Origin: Hypoxylon rubiginosum
Taxonomy: Eukaryota; Ascomycota; Sordariomycetes; Xylariales; Hypoxylaceae
Length of the DNA: 64,000 nucleotides
Direction of reading: 5' to 3'
NCBI GenBank assembly: GCA_902806565.1
Contig: CADCXA010000053.1
Coordinates: 1-64,000, forward strand
Shown: in pieces, positions 47,470-60,593 of the stretch
How the letters are laid out: every line of letters starts with the position of its first letter
Numbering within the stretch: position 1 is the first letter of the stretch
The notes under the pieces: generated by a model
What the model saw: the letters and a program-made list of their open reading frames with translations, nothing else
The model's database searches: none
Told to the model about the DNA's origin: nothing
Program-made: the position numbers and the translations under genes

Positions 47470-48517
47470 CTACGAACCTCCCAAAACTTGACCAGCAGCG
47501 CCGTCGTAATCGTGTCCTTGCTGCTGTGGTGGCGTACGATAGTAGCTCATACTATGGCTGTGACTATTTATGGTGTGGTCCGGTAAACCGCCGTAGCTGG
47601 TCTCGATTGTAGCCGCATAAGCGTTGCCCACTGTTGCTGGTGGTGCCATCTGAGTGTAGCTACCAAAGTATGGCGGCGGCATAGTGGTATTGACATGGTT
47701 GTCAAAGCTATTAGGGCCGTGCGATGTGTTGTTGTTATTATGGCTGGTTAGCGGAGAGGGAGCAGCGCTCCATTCGTACTGGGCACCACTGCCCGACTGA
47801 GGCGGCGATAGGACAGCTTTAGTTTTGTTGCCATAAGAACTGTGGTAGAGGGAAAAAAAGGGGGGAATTAGAATAAGACTATTGTTCAGCCGTCGTAGCC
47901 TAGGACGTACTCGTCTGCGCTATAAGCCTGGGCTTGAGGGTCACCGCCTACGACTGTTTCGTACTGTTGGTTTATTCGACCTGGCATAGCTAAATGGCCG
48001 CTATCGCCGGCTCTCTGTCCCATCTCGACCTGCAGCTGGTGACGTGCCGCGTCTTGGTCCACTGCTGGCGGCGCAACGTTACCTCCGCCGCGGGAGGGAA
48101 GAATAGGAGATGCCGGGTCCGATTCGCTTGACAAGGCACCATCGTTGACGCTGCTGGCGCGCGAAGAAGCGCGGTCGCTGAGCTTCCGGCAGTTATACTT
48201 ACGTACACCCCAGCGGATCAGGCGGCCTCGGTATGCGCGAGTTCTATGTGACCAAATCCCATTATCTTAGCATGTACATTATTCTGCAGCGATAAATAGC
48301 TAGCTGCGAGCCAGTAACGCAGCTTGGTCACCTCTCAAAGGAATAGTACTCATAGGAAAGGAGGCAGGAAAGGGGGGAAGAGGGGGGGGGGGGGGGCGAG
48401 TTCTCACGAGGCTCTGAACCCATACTTGTCAATCATAATCTGGCGCACGACGCTAAGTGTATTCTCCGCGTAGAGGGTCTTGATGGTAGCTTCGTACATG
48501 TCCCATTGTTTGGTCAT
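47470..48517 (-). CDS. Clr5-domain protein
   Basis: Three exons, 48408-48517, 47911-48243 and 47470-47839, give 270 residues; introns of 164 and 71 nt, both phase 2. Residues 1-55 form a Clr5 domain (WDMYEATIKTLYAENTLSVVRQIMIDKYGFRASTRAYRGRLIRWGVRKY), which is assembled only after splicing. Clr5 domains occur at the N-terminus of many Pezizomycotina proteins and are thought to mediate nuclear or chromatin interactions; the name comes from a fission yeast silencing factor. The rest is disordered, rich in Gln, Pro, Ser and Asn, without a second known domain. A regulatory role is inferred. Intron 1 contains a run of about 14 G. Confidence 0.83.
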
Positions 48518-50106
48518 CTTGAAAGCAATGCAATACTCGGAATGGATTGTGGATTGTGCTCTGACGAAGCTACTGAGGGCGTAAAATGATGTGAGGAAGA
48601 AAGGGGATAGGACCCCGTGGGCAACGGTAGAGACCGATCCTCATAGCCAGCCCTAGATGCCAAAAAGAAAAAGGAAAAAAAAAAGATCAGAGCCTCACCG
48701 GACATCCTTTCGCTATGCGGGGGTGAGATTCTCGATGATCTTTTTGGGAAAGGAAAGGGAGGGGTGGTTGCCCGTCAGAAGGGGCTTAACAGAGAGGGCT
48801 CGTCGGCCGTCTCTGGATCCTCGAGGGAGGCAGGCTATGGGGCTCTTTTCTGTTTTCCCAATTCTCTTCGGCTAGGGTTTGTGGTGTCTCGAGCTGGACG
48901 ACAAGCGCGTAATATGAGCATGAGCATGGTGTCGGAAGACGCTAGACCAGGTTTATCAGAGCCTCGTCGCCATAATGGACCTGGCCTTGGGGAATTCAGA
49001 CCCCAACAGACCTTGTTGTCCTTGCAGATCTGGGAAGAATTGGCGAAGGGGACATTTCGTCTAGGCCGCAGCCACACCAGAGCCTGCTGCTCTAGCGTTA
49101 TCATCCAGACGGGAGATAATGAGGTTGCATGATTAGGCAGTCATGTGGAATTCAAACTACCTTTTGAAGTCTGTGTCCAAATTAGGTATATATATATATC
49201 GAATATATACCTAGGTGTATATATATTTCTGTTAATTATTCGCATGTCCCTCGACTACCTCCTATATAACGAACCCCCCTTTCCCTACTGTACCTATAAG
49301 TCGTGTTAGTATAACACCGGCCTTCACTTTCGCAGATGGACTCTCACCTTGCACCAGGCACATTCCTCACCTGAGGCTGACAAGTCCACACGGCGCCAGG
49401 CGGTTGGAGGCACAACGAACCCCGACCAATCGGGGATTGGTACGAGCGGTACTTCGGTATGGTTCACGAACACCTTTAGTCAGCCTATCGACGCGACTAT
49501 AAATAGATGATGGCTCGCTGGGCGGCTAACGAACCGAGCCAGCCGCAAGGGACAATGGACATAGGTACATGTTAGGCGAACATGTAGATGTGGGTATTTT
49601 CAGGTATAAGTAGTTGGACCTTCTACTGACGGAGAAGACATGAGATATACGTTATAGGTATGTGTCGAGGGACGGACGGCTTGGGATGGAGTTGTGACAT
49701 AGAGAGGCGGAATCGAGAAGCAGCGCGAGAAATTACAATACCACCCACCCCACCATTGCCACAGCCTCACACCCTTAATTACTGCTGCATAATGAATTTC
49801 GGTCAGGTTTCCCAAAAAGCCCCCTTTCCCGCTCCCGGCCCTCCCCGTATGACCTCTAACCGCCTACCGTATGGGGATCGCACTTTGAGCCGCACCGCCG
49901 CACCGCCGCAACACCGCACCCCGCCCAATTGGAGATAATCATCCTCAATCCTTCCTTAGCTCACCCACAGATGCTCAAGAGATTATTCAACAGCCACCCT
50001 GAACGAGGCCAAACCTTTCCCCAATCATCTGGCTCCAATTTCTTGGCCTCAATCGTGAGGGTCGTTCCAGTTTTTGCATACCCGCACAGCCAGGCAAATT
50101 GTGCCC
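48518..50106. other. 1.6-kb intergenic region, no gene seen
   Basis: Upstream of the Clr5 gene and downstream of SLM1. Holds TATATATATA-type stretches (49190-49230) around a CCTAGG core, CGCACCGCCG repeats near 49890-49912, and short open frames without protein character. Confidence 0.55.
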
Positions 50107-51692
50107 CTAGGCAACGGTTGTCTTCTTCTCCTCCGCGGTAGCAGTATCATCCTTAAGGGTATTCTGCCGGGTAGCCGTCGGCGATATCGCTGTAGGGCTG
50201 CTCACTGTGTCGCCACCCGTGATACCTACGTCCTGATCCTTGTGAGCCGTGTCGATCTTGCCGACTTTAGAGCCCGCGTCGCTCGTAGAACTAGGGCCGC
50301 TGGCGCCTGGCGAGGACGGCTGGCTTTCGTATGCCGGGCCGGTCGCGCCGGCGGCAATTCGGATGGCATCGAACCATTTTTCAGCCTCGGCGGCCGAGTG
50401 GGCTTTGAAATTGAGTTCAGACGTCCCAGCAAGCTTGCTGCTGAAGCTCTTACTCTTGTCCTTCCCTTTGATGTGGAACTTTTCGCCGGTGGGAGCACCG
50501 ATGACGGCGTCAGGTAGGTAGATGGAGAGCTCCGGCTTCGGGTCGTGTCGCAAGTTATCGTCGTCTTTAAATTCGTGCAAGTATTTGGAAGGGGTTACGA
50601 CGTAGTACGCGGATTGCGTGCCCCACGCTAGCTTATTTCGCGACTTGCGTTCTAGACTGCCCTCGATGAGCGGCTTGGTTGAATTATGATCTTGGTTGGG
50701 GAAGACGATGGCATCGACGCTCCGCGGCGGCTCGTTCGGGTCGACGAGGCGGTGGCCTTCGCGGCCGACAAACCCCTTCCATTCAAAGTCGCCCGGAATA
50801 CGCTGGGCTGCCCCTAGCATATCGGTGTAGAGCGCCCTCGTCTTCTCGGCCTGGCCGCCGGCGACCTGATTCAGGGCGTCCATCGCCTGTTGGACGACTT
50901 GGATCACATGAGCTTCGAAGGCCTTGAAGCCGTCCTGGATGTTTATGAGGTCGTTCCGGTGGTTGTTTTCTTCGACGACCTGCTTGTTAAGCCTATGGAG
51001 GACGCCGCGCTGGATAACATAAGGATCGTCGCCTGGGGTCATCTTGCCGCCGGTCGACTCGAAAGCTGCCGTGTGTTGGCCAAGGAGCTCGATATGCTTC
51101 TGGGTGTTGTTCCTGGCTTTGTCGATCTCTTTAGCACCCTTCTCGACGCCGTGCGTCACTTCCTTGTGCTTTGCCTTGATCTCCTTGTGTAGCCGCTCGA
51201 GGATGGGCAGGACCGAGCCCTTGAGAGTCTTTTCGGTTTCGGCATTGGAGTTGATCATAGCCTTTGATGTGTCAGGAAGGATGCGCAGCAGCACAGACGA
51301 GCCAAAACACGAGGGTTTCTTACCTGAGTGTTGACCCGCATGTTTTCGAAGAAGCCGGCCACGCCGCCGAGTCCTTGGTCGAAGTGGGCGCCTTCTTTTA
51401 GCGGATGAGAGATGGTCTTAAGGACCCTCTCGTATTCTTTGGCGTGCGCCTTATGAACCTTCTCGACCGCTCCGACGTAGTCTTCCAGGTATACCACGGC
51501 ATGCTTCCAGGCTTGAAGTCTTTCGGCTAGCAGGCCGGCTGTCTAGAAGCAAGGTGCCCAGGTTAGCGGTACGAATCTTGAGAAGCGCGCAGCTGTGGTG
51601 CGACTCACGGTTGTAGGGTCGATTTCCGGCACAGCCTCTTCGCTGAAGGTGGTCCCCTGCCGCAAGGGGAGCGGATGTGTGTCGCCGCTCAT
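50107..51692 (-). CDS. SLM1: Slm1/Slm2-type PH-domain TORC2 effector
   Basis: Plasma-membrane (eisosome) protein that binds PI(4,5)P2 and relays membrane stress to TORC2-Ypk1 in yeast. Three exons, 51609-51692, 51324-51542 and 50107-51261, give 485 residues; introns of 66 and 62 nt, both phase 0. Residues 29-285 are helical and match the F-BAR-like Slm domain (LLAERLQAWKHAVVYLEDYVGAVEKVHKAHAKEYERVLKTISHPLKEGAHFDQGLGGVAGFFENMR is its conserved start, shown by pieces across the exon 2 region). The PH domain spans about 295-402 (LIEGSLERKSRN...AYYVVTPSKYLHEFKDDD...FKAHSAAEAEKWFDAIRIAA). The C-terminal tail is Ser/Thr-rich. Yeast Slm proteins end with a calcineurin-binding PxIxIT-type motif; I see no clear one here. 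Confidence 0.92.
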
Positions 51693-53840
51693 TGTGTGAA
51701 TTATTGAGCTTCGTTATATCGTACTCGGAATGTGGCGGACCCCGCACTAAAGATGATTTGTGTTCTGCTGCGCTGCGCTGCGACGTGTTAGGACGGATAG
51801 AATCTGACGACAGCTTCGTGTATGTCGGTGATTCTTTTCTTTGGGCGACGGGAATGCTGGCGTACAGTGCAAGGTACTTATGCGATCCGATCCGAATTGG
51901 CGCGATAACACGTGTATGCTTTAGGGCAGGTCTCGGAATTACCAAGGAACTATCAAGGGACTATCAAGGGACTATCAGGGAAACTATCAAGACCGGAGTC
52001 GCAGAGTCGTCGTGCAACTGGGGTTTCCTGGCGATGTGGTGCGTTGTGGTGCGTTACTGAGTGCTGCGTTACTGAGTGCTGCGGAGAACAACAGATCCAT
52101 GCGCCGATCATTGAAAGCTTGGAGCCCTGGTAGTGGACGCGCTTGGATCTGGTATGACGCCGATTATCGATGATTGATACTAGACGATCCCAGACATTTA
52201 CATGTAGTAAAGCCGTAAAGCCGTAAAGCCGTAAAGCCTCTTAGTTAGCTCGAACAAGTTAGGAGATGGGAGAAAGGGGAATAGGGGCTGCAAGAGATGG
52301 TTGAAGTCATCGATCTACTACATTATGTATGTAATCCATGGATGTATGCCCAGGCAGCCAGGTGTACATACTTGGAATTCCCAATGGCCTTGGTCGCATA
52401 TCATTGAAGTTCGTCTTATGTAGGTACCTGTCTACGTACTCTTTCTCCAACGAAGAGGGGTGGAAGCTCTGCCAACCGGTGACGTCATAGGCACGTACAC
52501 ACACGAAAATATGTACATGTAAGTAAGTACCTACATGTACGTTGGATATTGGATTACATACATGTATGTATGTATGTACTAACCTCACTTACACGCGCCT
52601 ACCTCATACCTCCTTGTAGGTACTATGTCAAAATGGATTTGCATTCCGGTGTACTATATAGGTATAAGTTGTATATATGGTCTCTCTTGAGTCTTCTATG
52701 TTGCGAACTGAGGGCTGTCGAAGATGTTGTATCATCCTACTGGGGCCGAGGCCTAAATGACAACTGAAGATCCAAACATATACCTAGGGAGATATGTAGG
52801 AATGCCCATTATCTTGGGCACCTACACACTCAAGTAAGCCGGCTGCAAGTGTCTTCCATTACTTGCAGGTCTGACTCTGCTCCTTACATATCTACCTACT
52901 TAGGTACAGTACATATGTATGTATGTAGATAACTCATCCTACTCTACTCTGTCTAGAGGAGATGATAGTTCTTAGCGAATTCTCTACCGCCCAGAATAAT
53001 CGCGCACGTACAAACGTACAACCATACAACGACAAACGCCGGCTTAAGAGACCGAGCAATGCCAAGTGCGATAATTCCGGTTGCGGGCAGTCCGAAACTT
53101 CGGGATGGACGAAGCTGAAGGTCGTATTTCATGGGGTACTCCCCTCTGAAGTCCGGGTTGGATTGTGGGAGCTGTAAGTGTTGTGAGCGTTGTGAGCGTT
53201 GCGAGCGTTGCACTCGCAACACAAGAACGTTTCAAGCGAGAAAACTTCTTTATTTTTTTTACGTGATAAAACAACAGGACAGGATGCAACACTCCGTACA
53301 TCATGCAATACCACAACCGCAATTACCCGTGATGAGATCGCGAATCTCCTCCCCCCGCCCCCTTTTCTTCTTCTTCTCGGTATCCGATTTGCCGAAGCCG
53401 GGATGGAGAGTAGCATTTTGTCTCTTGATGTCTCTTGATGTCTCTTGATAGTGACTCATATTGTCTACTATGTAAGTCTAAAATATTCATGGTGAAAAGA
53501 AGACGATGGGGGTATATAGCATTTCTCAAATATGTCCATCCATAACAAAACCCCTTCCCTCCAAAGGCCAGTTCAATCACTGGTTTGCAACCCGTAAACC
53601 ATGTGCCAATTCGCCGCCCGATGTCTTCCTGATGAAACCATCCTCCTGCAGACCACGGTACATGTACATGCCAACCGTCCCCGTGAACCACTAAACGCCA
53701 AGCCAAGACAAGAAACCAATGAACATCGTGCCCAGACCTCTCCGTAGCCGTAGGAATCCTAGGCTTCAGCGCAATTTTCTTTTTTTCTCTCTCTCCTTCC
53801 TTCAAGTGGCAGAGTGACAGCCAAAAAGGTGTCGTGGCAA
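51693..53840. other. 2.1-kb intergenic region with short tandem repeats
   Basis: Upstream of SLM1. Holds CTATCAAGGGA repeats (51945-51990), GTTACTGAGTGCTGC doubled (52054-52083), AAAGCCGT repeats (52209-52237), GTGAGCGTT repeats (53180-53210) and GATGTCTCTT repeats (53417-53449). Several ACATGTA/TATGTATG stretches lie between 52510 and 52930. No gene recognised. Confidence 0.55.
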
Positions 53841-55821
53841 CTAGCCACTCCTACCTTGGATGAGTCGTAGCCGTCGTTCGCCGTCGGTGCCACCCACCGC
53901 TGCGTGGCCGGGGAAGAAATTGAAACCACCCATAGAATGCCGATTGGCTTGCCTAGTTCGCGACGTGCTCCTCGATCGGGCGTTTGTAGTCGCGTCCGCT
54001 TCCATCTGCGGGCCCTCCGTAATCGTCGCCAGAGGGTCAGTCAGCACTATTCGAGTTGGCGACGCCGGCGCGCTCGTTGCCGTCTGATAATCTGGAAGGA
54101 GGATGGAGCCTGTGTAGCTAGGAGTCCTCGGCAGTGGCGTTCTCGTAGCTGTCGCGTAACTCGGGACCTTGCTTAGCTGCTCCAGGTCCGGGAACTCGGT
54201 ATGCTCCGGCGGCGTGTGATGACCTGCGTGACCAGTGTGATCCTCCTCGCTCGTCTGCCGAGACAACTGCGCCGAATGCACCTGCGACGAGTCTCCCGTG
54301 TGTTCGCTGTCCTGTGGGTGTGTGAAGGGAGTCGTCGCCCCGGACCCAGATCCATTCGAAATGTAAGATTCGTTTCTCCGGGACTCGTCCAGCGACACGT
54401 TCTGCAGTCTAGAGGATAGGGCTGCGGGAGGAACAGCTATGGCGTGGGTCATGGCTGCGAGGTTTTCCGATGAGCCTGCCCGGGATTGGGCGTAGAAGGG
54501 ACTGTTGACACCGCTGTGGATTCCGGGGGTCATGATGCCGCTCGGGTCCACGTCCTCGTATAGCTGGTCGAGCACGTGCATCCCGTAGCCCGGAGGGGCC
54601 ATGCTTGAAGAATCGCTCTCGTTCGTCTCGCCAGCGGTCTCCGGTGCTTGCGCAACGAGGTTACCCTCCTCGTCCAAAGGCATATTTGGCGAAATGAATA
54701 TGGTGATGGGTAACGATGCCCGAAGCTGTTCGCAACGCCGTTAGCGTGTGCCTACTTGGGCAAATTAGACGGAGAGCATGTATGAACCATACCTCGGAAA
54801 TGTGACCGTCGGGATTCTTTAGCGCTACCGTCAACTTGAGCTTATGCCTGATTTTGATGCCGTGGACCGAGCAATCCTGTATGCACTTGCTTAAGCGCTT
54901 GGGTAGCGGTAGTTCCCTGTTGACAGTCCACCCTTCCTGGCCGGTCTCTTCGATATTGTCATGCCAGTGCTGCTCGCGAGTGACTTCGAAATTCCACGAC
55001 GTGACGTCGCGGTCGTGCTTGTAGGACTTGGTTGGGACAGGGTAACTCTGCACGCTGAATTCCTGGATCTCAATAAGCTTGACCGTGATGTTGCCCATTT
55101 CCAAGCCTTTCAGCAGAGGTGTAAATCGCATCTCCAAGGGGATATGGCTCCCGAAGACCACCGCCTTTTGGGGGACGACCACCGAGTATTCGATCTTGTT
55201 GGGCCATATGTTTTCCACGCTCATGGCGTGGTTGAACTCGAGCGCCGCAGGTTCCAGGGTCCGGATAATCCGAATTCGCTTGTAAGAATGTAGATTCTTA
55301 GCCAGCTTCCCTCTCGAGACGGTCGCTTTCAAGACGTAGGTAATGCCGGTCTGGTAAAGCCCCTCCACGCTCTCGGAGGTGTCCCCCGGCAACATCATCT
55401 CGAAAGGCCACTCGTAATTTCCAGGGGCCAGGGTGTTGTGGTGCGTAGATTCGCCCACGAACGGCGGCCAGGTGTGCTTCAGGATCGTGGTCGTCCTGTC
55501 CACCTTCTGGTTGTGAATACCGGACGGCGTCTGCTTCCCATCCACCCATGCCACCCGGCAGTTGCCCATCAGTCGCAGATGAACATCCTCCACCTTCAAG
55601 TGTTCCCTGAGACACAAGACCAAGACACCCTTCAGCAGCTGGCCAGAAGCCTCATGCTCGTTTCCACGGAAAACGATAAAGTCGTTCTCGAGACTGCAAT
55701 CAAAGACTCAGCAAGGTGCGGCGGGACGTTGCCCAAACACCGATTACTTGGCTTACCGTATCTCGAATAAAGAACAGGCATTCCGGCTAGCAACCGAAGT
55801 AAAAGGATTAAAGGAAGGCAT
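53841..55821 (-). CDS. creD: Arrestin-like ubiquitin-ligase adaptor CreD
   Basis: Alpha-arrestin related to Aspergillus CreD and yeast ART/Rod1, which bring the HulA/Rsp5 ligase to plasma-membrane transporters. Three exons, 55757-55821, 54793-55693 and 53841-54725, give 616 residues; introns of 63 and 67 nt, phases 2 and 0. The arrestin N domain starts at FEIRLENDFIVFRGNEHEASGQLLKGVLVLCLRE; the arrestin C domain includes AMSVENIWPNKIEYSVVVPQKAVVFGSHIPLEMRFTP split across its strands, and HGIKIRHKLKLTVALKNPDGHISE. The Ser/Thr/Pro-rich tail carries VPSY, TPSY and LPDY, candidate ligase-binding motifs. The frame stops at RLIQGRSG, just after a potential donor (CAAG|GTAGGA), so a further 3' exon cannot be excluded. 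Confidence 0.88.
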
Positions 55822-57352
55822 CTTTAAATCGGCCGAATCGACGGCGTGTACTGGTTTCGATGTTACGCCTGCACTCGGGGGAGGGCAGACTTGTGAGTTT
55901 CGCCCACGGAAAGTGAACGGTAGATGATGAAGGTTAGTCATTGAGGAGGGATGGGCGGCGAGATACGAGGATTAAAAAGCTGTACGCAAGCTGGCAATAT
56001 AGTACGTGTAGAAGGACCCGTGCTAGTACGAAGCGCGTGGGACAGCTTGCAAGGACATGACACAAGATACGAGATAGAGATTCCTAGCGGAGTGGGTACC
56101 GCTACTGGTTTTTTTTATTACCTAGGTAGTTATAATCGTTCCCCTTTGCCTCCTTGACGGGACTGGGCCGCGTCCGTTCAAATACCTAGTGACGGGAGCA
56201 GTGGAACTGCAACGGTTTTTGTGGTGACGGGGAGACAAAGCCAGTAAAGTCAAGGAAAGGAACATTTCCGCCGCCCTTGGCCGGGGGCGGTCTCGTCCCA
56301 TTTTTCTTGCTCGTGGGCAGTTTTGTCCCTCAGAGTTACATAGCAAATCCAGTCAAGAGACTTCGTACATACATACATGTACGTATACGTAGGTATGTAT
56401 GTAGGTATGTGTGGTATGTGTGGTATGTGTGCAAGTAGTGTGTAAGTGTGTACCTAGGATGTATGTATGAGAAGGAACCTAAGGTTGCCAGACCCAGGGG
56501 CCCAGGGGCCCAGGGGTAGATTTTTTTTTTTTTTTTTGGGAACTTGGCTGGGCCTTGATCGGCTTGTTTTTTTTTTAAAGGACGGTGATAGCCGGCCGGG
56601 ATCTGCGCTGGTGGTAGATCATGAACAAGTTAAAAAAATAAAAAAAGGGAAAGAAAAAGGTTACATGTATATTGTATGTAAAAGGCCAAGAAATCCACCG
56701 CGAGAGGCTGTACCCCTATATACATCTATGACGATGGATTTCCTACCGAATTCTTTTCCTTTTTGTTATATTTCTCTCAACCTTTCTTTCTCACTCTCTA
56801 CATATTTTCGAGGCGGTACCTAAACGGGCACTATTAGAATTTGATGTGTCAAGGTACATCCATAAATGTGTACGTACTCCAATGTATATAATGTACATGT
56901 AGCTACATACATGATGTATGTAGTAGAAAGACCTGGGCGCTTGGGTCATGTGGGGCTGAAAGAAACCTGACGAACTTGATATCGGCCGGTCGCACGTACT
57001 GGCTGACTGGCTGACTGACTTGTACTAGGTTATGCTGTATGCTGCTATGTAGGACCACTCCGTCTGTCCGTTTGAACGATGGTGCGCGAGTCACGCGGTG
57101 GGTGGCCGATAACGTGGAACCTACCACTAGTACATGTAGGTAACGGTTGATTCGACACATCCCTTTTTGGTTCGTCCTCTACACTACCGAGATATGAGGT
57201 ATGTGGTATGGACTGTATGGTATGTAAGGAATAAGGAATGGACTGATGATCATCGACAGCATCGTTACATGAGCCACAATGCACGCCCTGCAAACATTTA
57301 AATTGACCATCTCTACGTCTCGAATCTGGTGGTGATGGCGCACCTGTTTCTT

Positions 57353-57456
57353 CTACCAGTCTACTACCAGTCTACTACCAGTCTACTACCAGTCTACTAC
57401 CAGTCTACCAGTCTACTACCAGTCTACCAGTCTACCAGTCTGCCAGTCTGCCAGTC
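57353..57456. repeat. CTACTACCAGT / CTACCAGT minisatellite
   Basis: About eleven units of either 11 bp (CTACTACCAGT) or 8 bp (CTACCAGT), with two CTGCCAGT variants at the right end. The two unit lengths alternate, which suggests slippage within the unit. Confidence 0.93.
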
Positions 57457-58213
57457 AAGGTCCATCTTCTCCTTTTGGCGTTGAGTTGGTTGTCGAGTGC
57501 GTGTACCTGGATAACATTAACATCACCATAATCCCTGCGTGTACATACCATACACTCCAAGACCTAGACCCCCTTTAAATCATCTGGAACGATCGCATCA
57601 TGGCATGGTGTGGAGTTTTTTTTCTTCGTCGCTTGCCTGCGACACCCGCCTATTCGCTCATATGATTTCCGCTCAGCTTCAGCTCTCCCACGCCCTCCGT
57701 TGCAGTCATCCACTGCAGCGCCCCTCCGATGTCACAGCCCAAACTCGCAGCTAGGGCGGAGCTGACCTACCCGGGAATATCGGTCTCATGATATCTCTCA
57801 ATGGTAGCACGTACAGAGCGAAATTTATCAGACACGGCAAAATTTATCGGCACGGTAAAAAATAAAAAATAAAAATAAAAAAGTATTATGGCATATCCGA
57901 AATGTAACCACCAAAGTATCCACGAGTTTCCATAAAGGGGTTTGTATATAGTAGTTCGGCGTCTTATCTTCCAAGTCCTGTACTTGCTTGCTTGCTCGCT
58001 TGCCCTCGGCGGTGAATACCGATGGACGACACCGCCTCACCAGCGTCGCGATTTCACTAGATCGTTCTACAATATATGGTTGCGGGTGGCTTTATTTTCC
58101 TGACATGATGGAAGGATTGCGGAGCCATGCGCCAAGGTCGATTGGTTTAACGGACTGCGACCTTGTATGCGCAGTGCCTGGAGCTGGAGCTGTAGCTGTT
58201 TGATTCCTCTGGA

Positions 58214-58253
58214 ATTTACCCTCATACCTTGGTATTTACCCTCATACCTTGGT
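58214..58253. repeat. 20-bp perfect tandem duplication
   Basis: ATTTACCCTCATACCTTGGT occurs twice, head to tail, without a mismatch. Confidence 0.9.
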
Positions 58254-60593
58254 ATTTATCGGGTCTCACCACCCTCACACTTCGGCCAAACAAACAGCCG
58301 TCCAACCGAAGTAGACAAGGCAGAGTTGCTACCGAGGTCGTTCGTCCGCTGCCCCAGCTCCGGCTGGTAGGCATCTGGGAAGTAAGCCGCAACGGCGACA
58401 CTACTATGTGTACAGTCTGACACGCATTCGATACTACCACTCGTTGGGTTCTGTCCGTCCCCGTCTACTGGCTCTATTGGCTATCAATCGACTCGGATTG
58501 GGATTCTGCACGCCAAGTTAGGTTGTCAATTGAGCTCGTAGGGACCGAACACTTAACCCGTCTGACTCTAGCTAACTTAGTCGACGAATAGCATCTCGAT
58601 AACGAATCTAGGACTCGATGTTCTAACATGGTAGAATTCAAGAACTCAACCTATCAACCTATCAACCTACCTACCTAAGCATCCAGAGTGAGATTCAATT
58701 TGCCATATGTACCTACATGTAGGTACCTACATAAGTAAGATATATATATATATACCTCCATGTAGGTATCTTTACTATAGGAGCCAAAAACTTCATGCTT
58801 CGTTCATGATCCGCGCCAACGGTGCCTCGCTCCCGATTGAGTCAACCCTGCTGGTTGAGCCGTATTTCCTAGCTGAATATTGGAGCCTCAAGTATGACGG
58901 TAATACTTTCACTTCTATCTAAGTGATAAGGCATAAGGCCATGCTTTGATTAGTGGTCATCTTTATTGACCATGTTCCGAAGCTACTATGGTCCTGGACT
59001 CATTAGAGATATATTTCAACACGGCTTTTCCCGAGATAGCACTAATTAGGGTCCTTTTCCAACGTCTGACGTGCCACGAAATGCCTAGGCGGGTCCAACT
59101 GGTCCAACTGGCTTACATAGTAGCGAATTTTTCTCTCGAGTGGATCTCAACTTTAGTTCATCGGTCCAACATAGATCTCGGGGCGTAACTGGTGTATTGT
59201 ACATAGTATCATATAAACATAGGGGGAAGATGACAGGGGAGAAAATGAATCGGACCAGATACACCGACGGTTATCCGCGCGCATGTAGCCATTGGAGTTC
59301 TTTTACGGTTGCTTCATTCACTGACGGAATACCCTTTTTAGAGGGACCATCCTCAGCCCGTTCGCTTTTGGTTCATCTAACCATCTTCGAAGATATGTAA
59401 GTGCTAGTTCAGGTAGCCTTACCAAACGGATAGGGGCCCTAGCCGAACCGGCCAACTACCCGTTTCATTCCCTACCTAGGTAGATATACCCCTAGATATA
59501 CCCCTACACAGTAGATATACCGTTGGGATTGGCCCTAAAGGCCCGAATCGTGGTGGAATCGCAGAAACCTTGATGAGGCTCTTTTCGGCGCGTTCTAGAC
59601 TGGGGGGGCCTGGTCCTATTTTAGTATCATACATGAGACGGACACCGCGCAAAACGCAAAACAAGAGTTTGTCGTTACCGGATCCCGACCAGGCAGACCA
59701 GGTGGATGCGCCGTCATGCGTGTGCATACCTGCATACTACATATATGTAGGTACTTGGACCTAACACAGTAGTGTAGGAGTCAGACCCAAACCACCTGCA
59801 CGAGCTACGGCCCATACTGTAGACTGTAGGTAGTCGAGCTGATAGATAACAAGTAATGGTAAAATGCGGTCGTTACTATCCAGTCCCCTTTTCACATGCT
59901 TTTCATGTTTCATGGTCCAAATGCGTTCCGGCGCACGCAGCGTAGGAGCCTCATGTGTTCCTCTTGTGATGAGACACGCAGTGCATTTGCAGCGGCTTCC
60001 CTCATCAGTCGTCCCGTCGTAGATCTCTCGCGTATCGAGTCGCCTATGCTGCTAGGTAATGACGCGGTCGTATCGCACTGTAGTAGTAATAGCAGTAGCA
60101 GTAGTAGTAGTAGTCGGTAGTCTAAACGGAGAACTGGTTTAGATTTCTTTTTTCTTTTTTCTTTTTCCCCTTGGCCCCGCTCTCTGTTCCCGTCTCATCA
60201 CGAAATCAATCTCGTCACCGATTTCTTGCGTCAAAATTCACTATCCATAGTATACACAAGACGTAGTACCCCCTACTCCCAACTTGCTCTTAACCCGCTG
60301 CAAAACATCGAAAACTACCGGGTCCCACACTTACACCGAAAAGCCACCGGGCCAGTCTCCCGGACGGGAACGGCACGCTACCTAAGTCATGCGCGTTTTG
60401 AACTCCATCGTAGCATCGCCCCTTTCATGAATGCAAGTTTTTCTCCCTTCCCCCCTACTAGTCCTCTTAATCATCCCAAATTATCTCGCTGTTGTCTCAG
60501 CAGTACCCACAAGGCTATTTAATTAAACGCATGTTGTGACTCGACGCTGACCTAGTCTTACCGCCTGAAAGATTGAATTGGCTCTTCTCCCTA

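Larger units (their letters stand above)
55822..60593. other. 4.8-kb intergenic region between creD and creC
   Basis: No gene model could be supported on either strand. Contains a T-run (56520-56537), TATGTATG repeats (56366-56470), an AGTCTACC minisatellite (57353-57456), a 20-bp tandem duplication (58214-58253), a (TA)n run near 58739 and an (AGT)n run near 60085-60114. The last kilobase is the 3' side of creC and the first part is the creD promoter. Confidence 0.6.

Noticed and set aside
57353..57456. CRISPR-like array
   Set aside because: Units are contiguous without spacers; it is a minisatellite in a eukaryotic genome.
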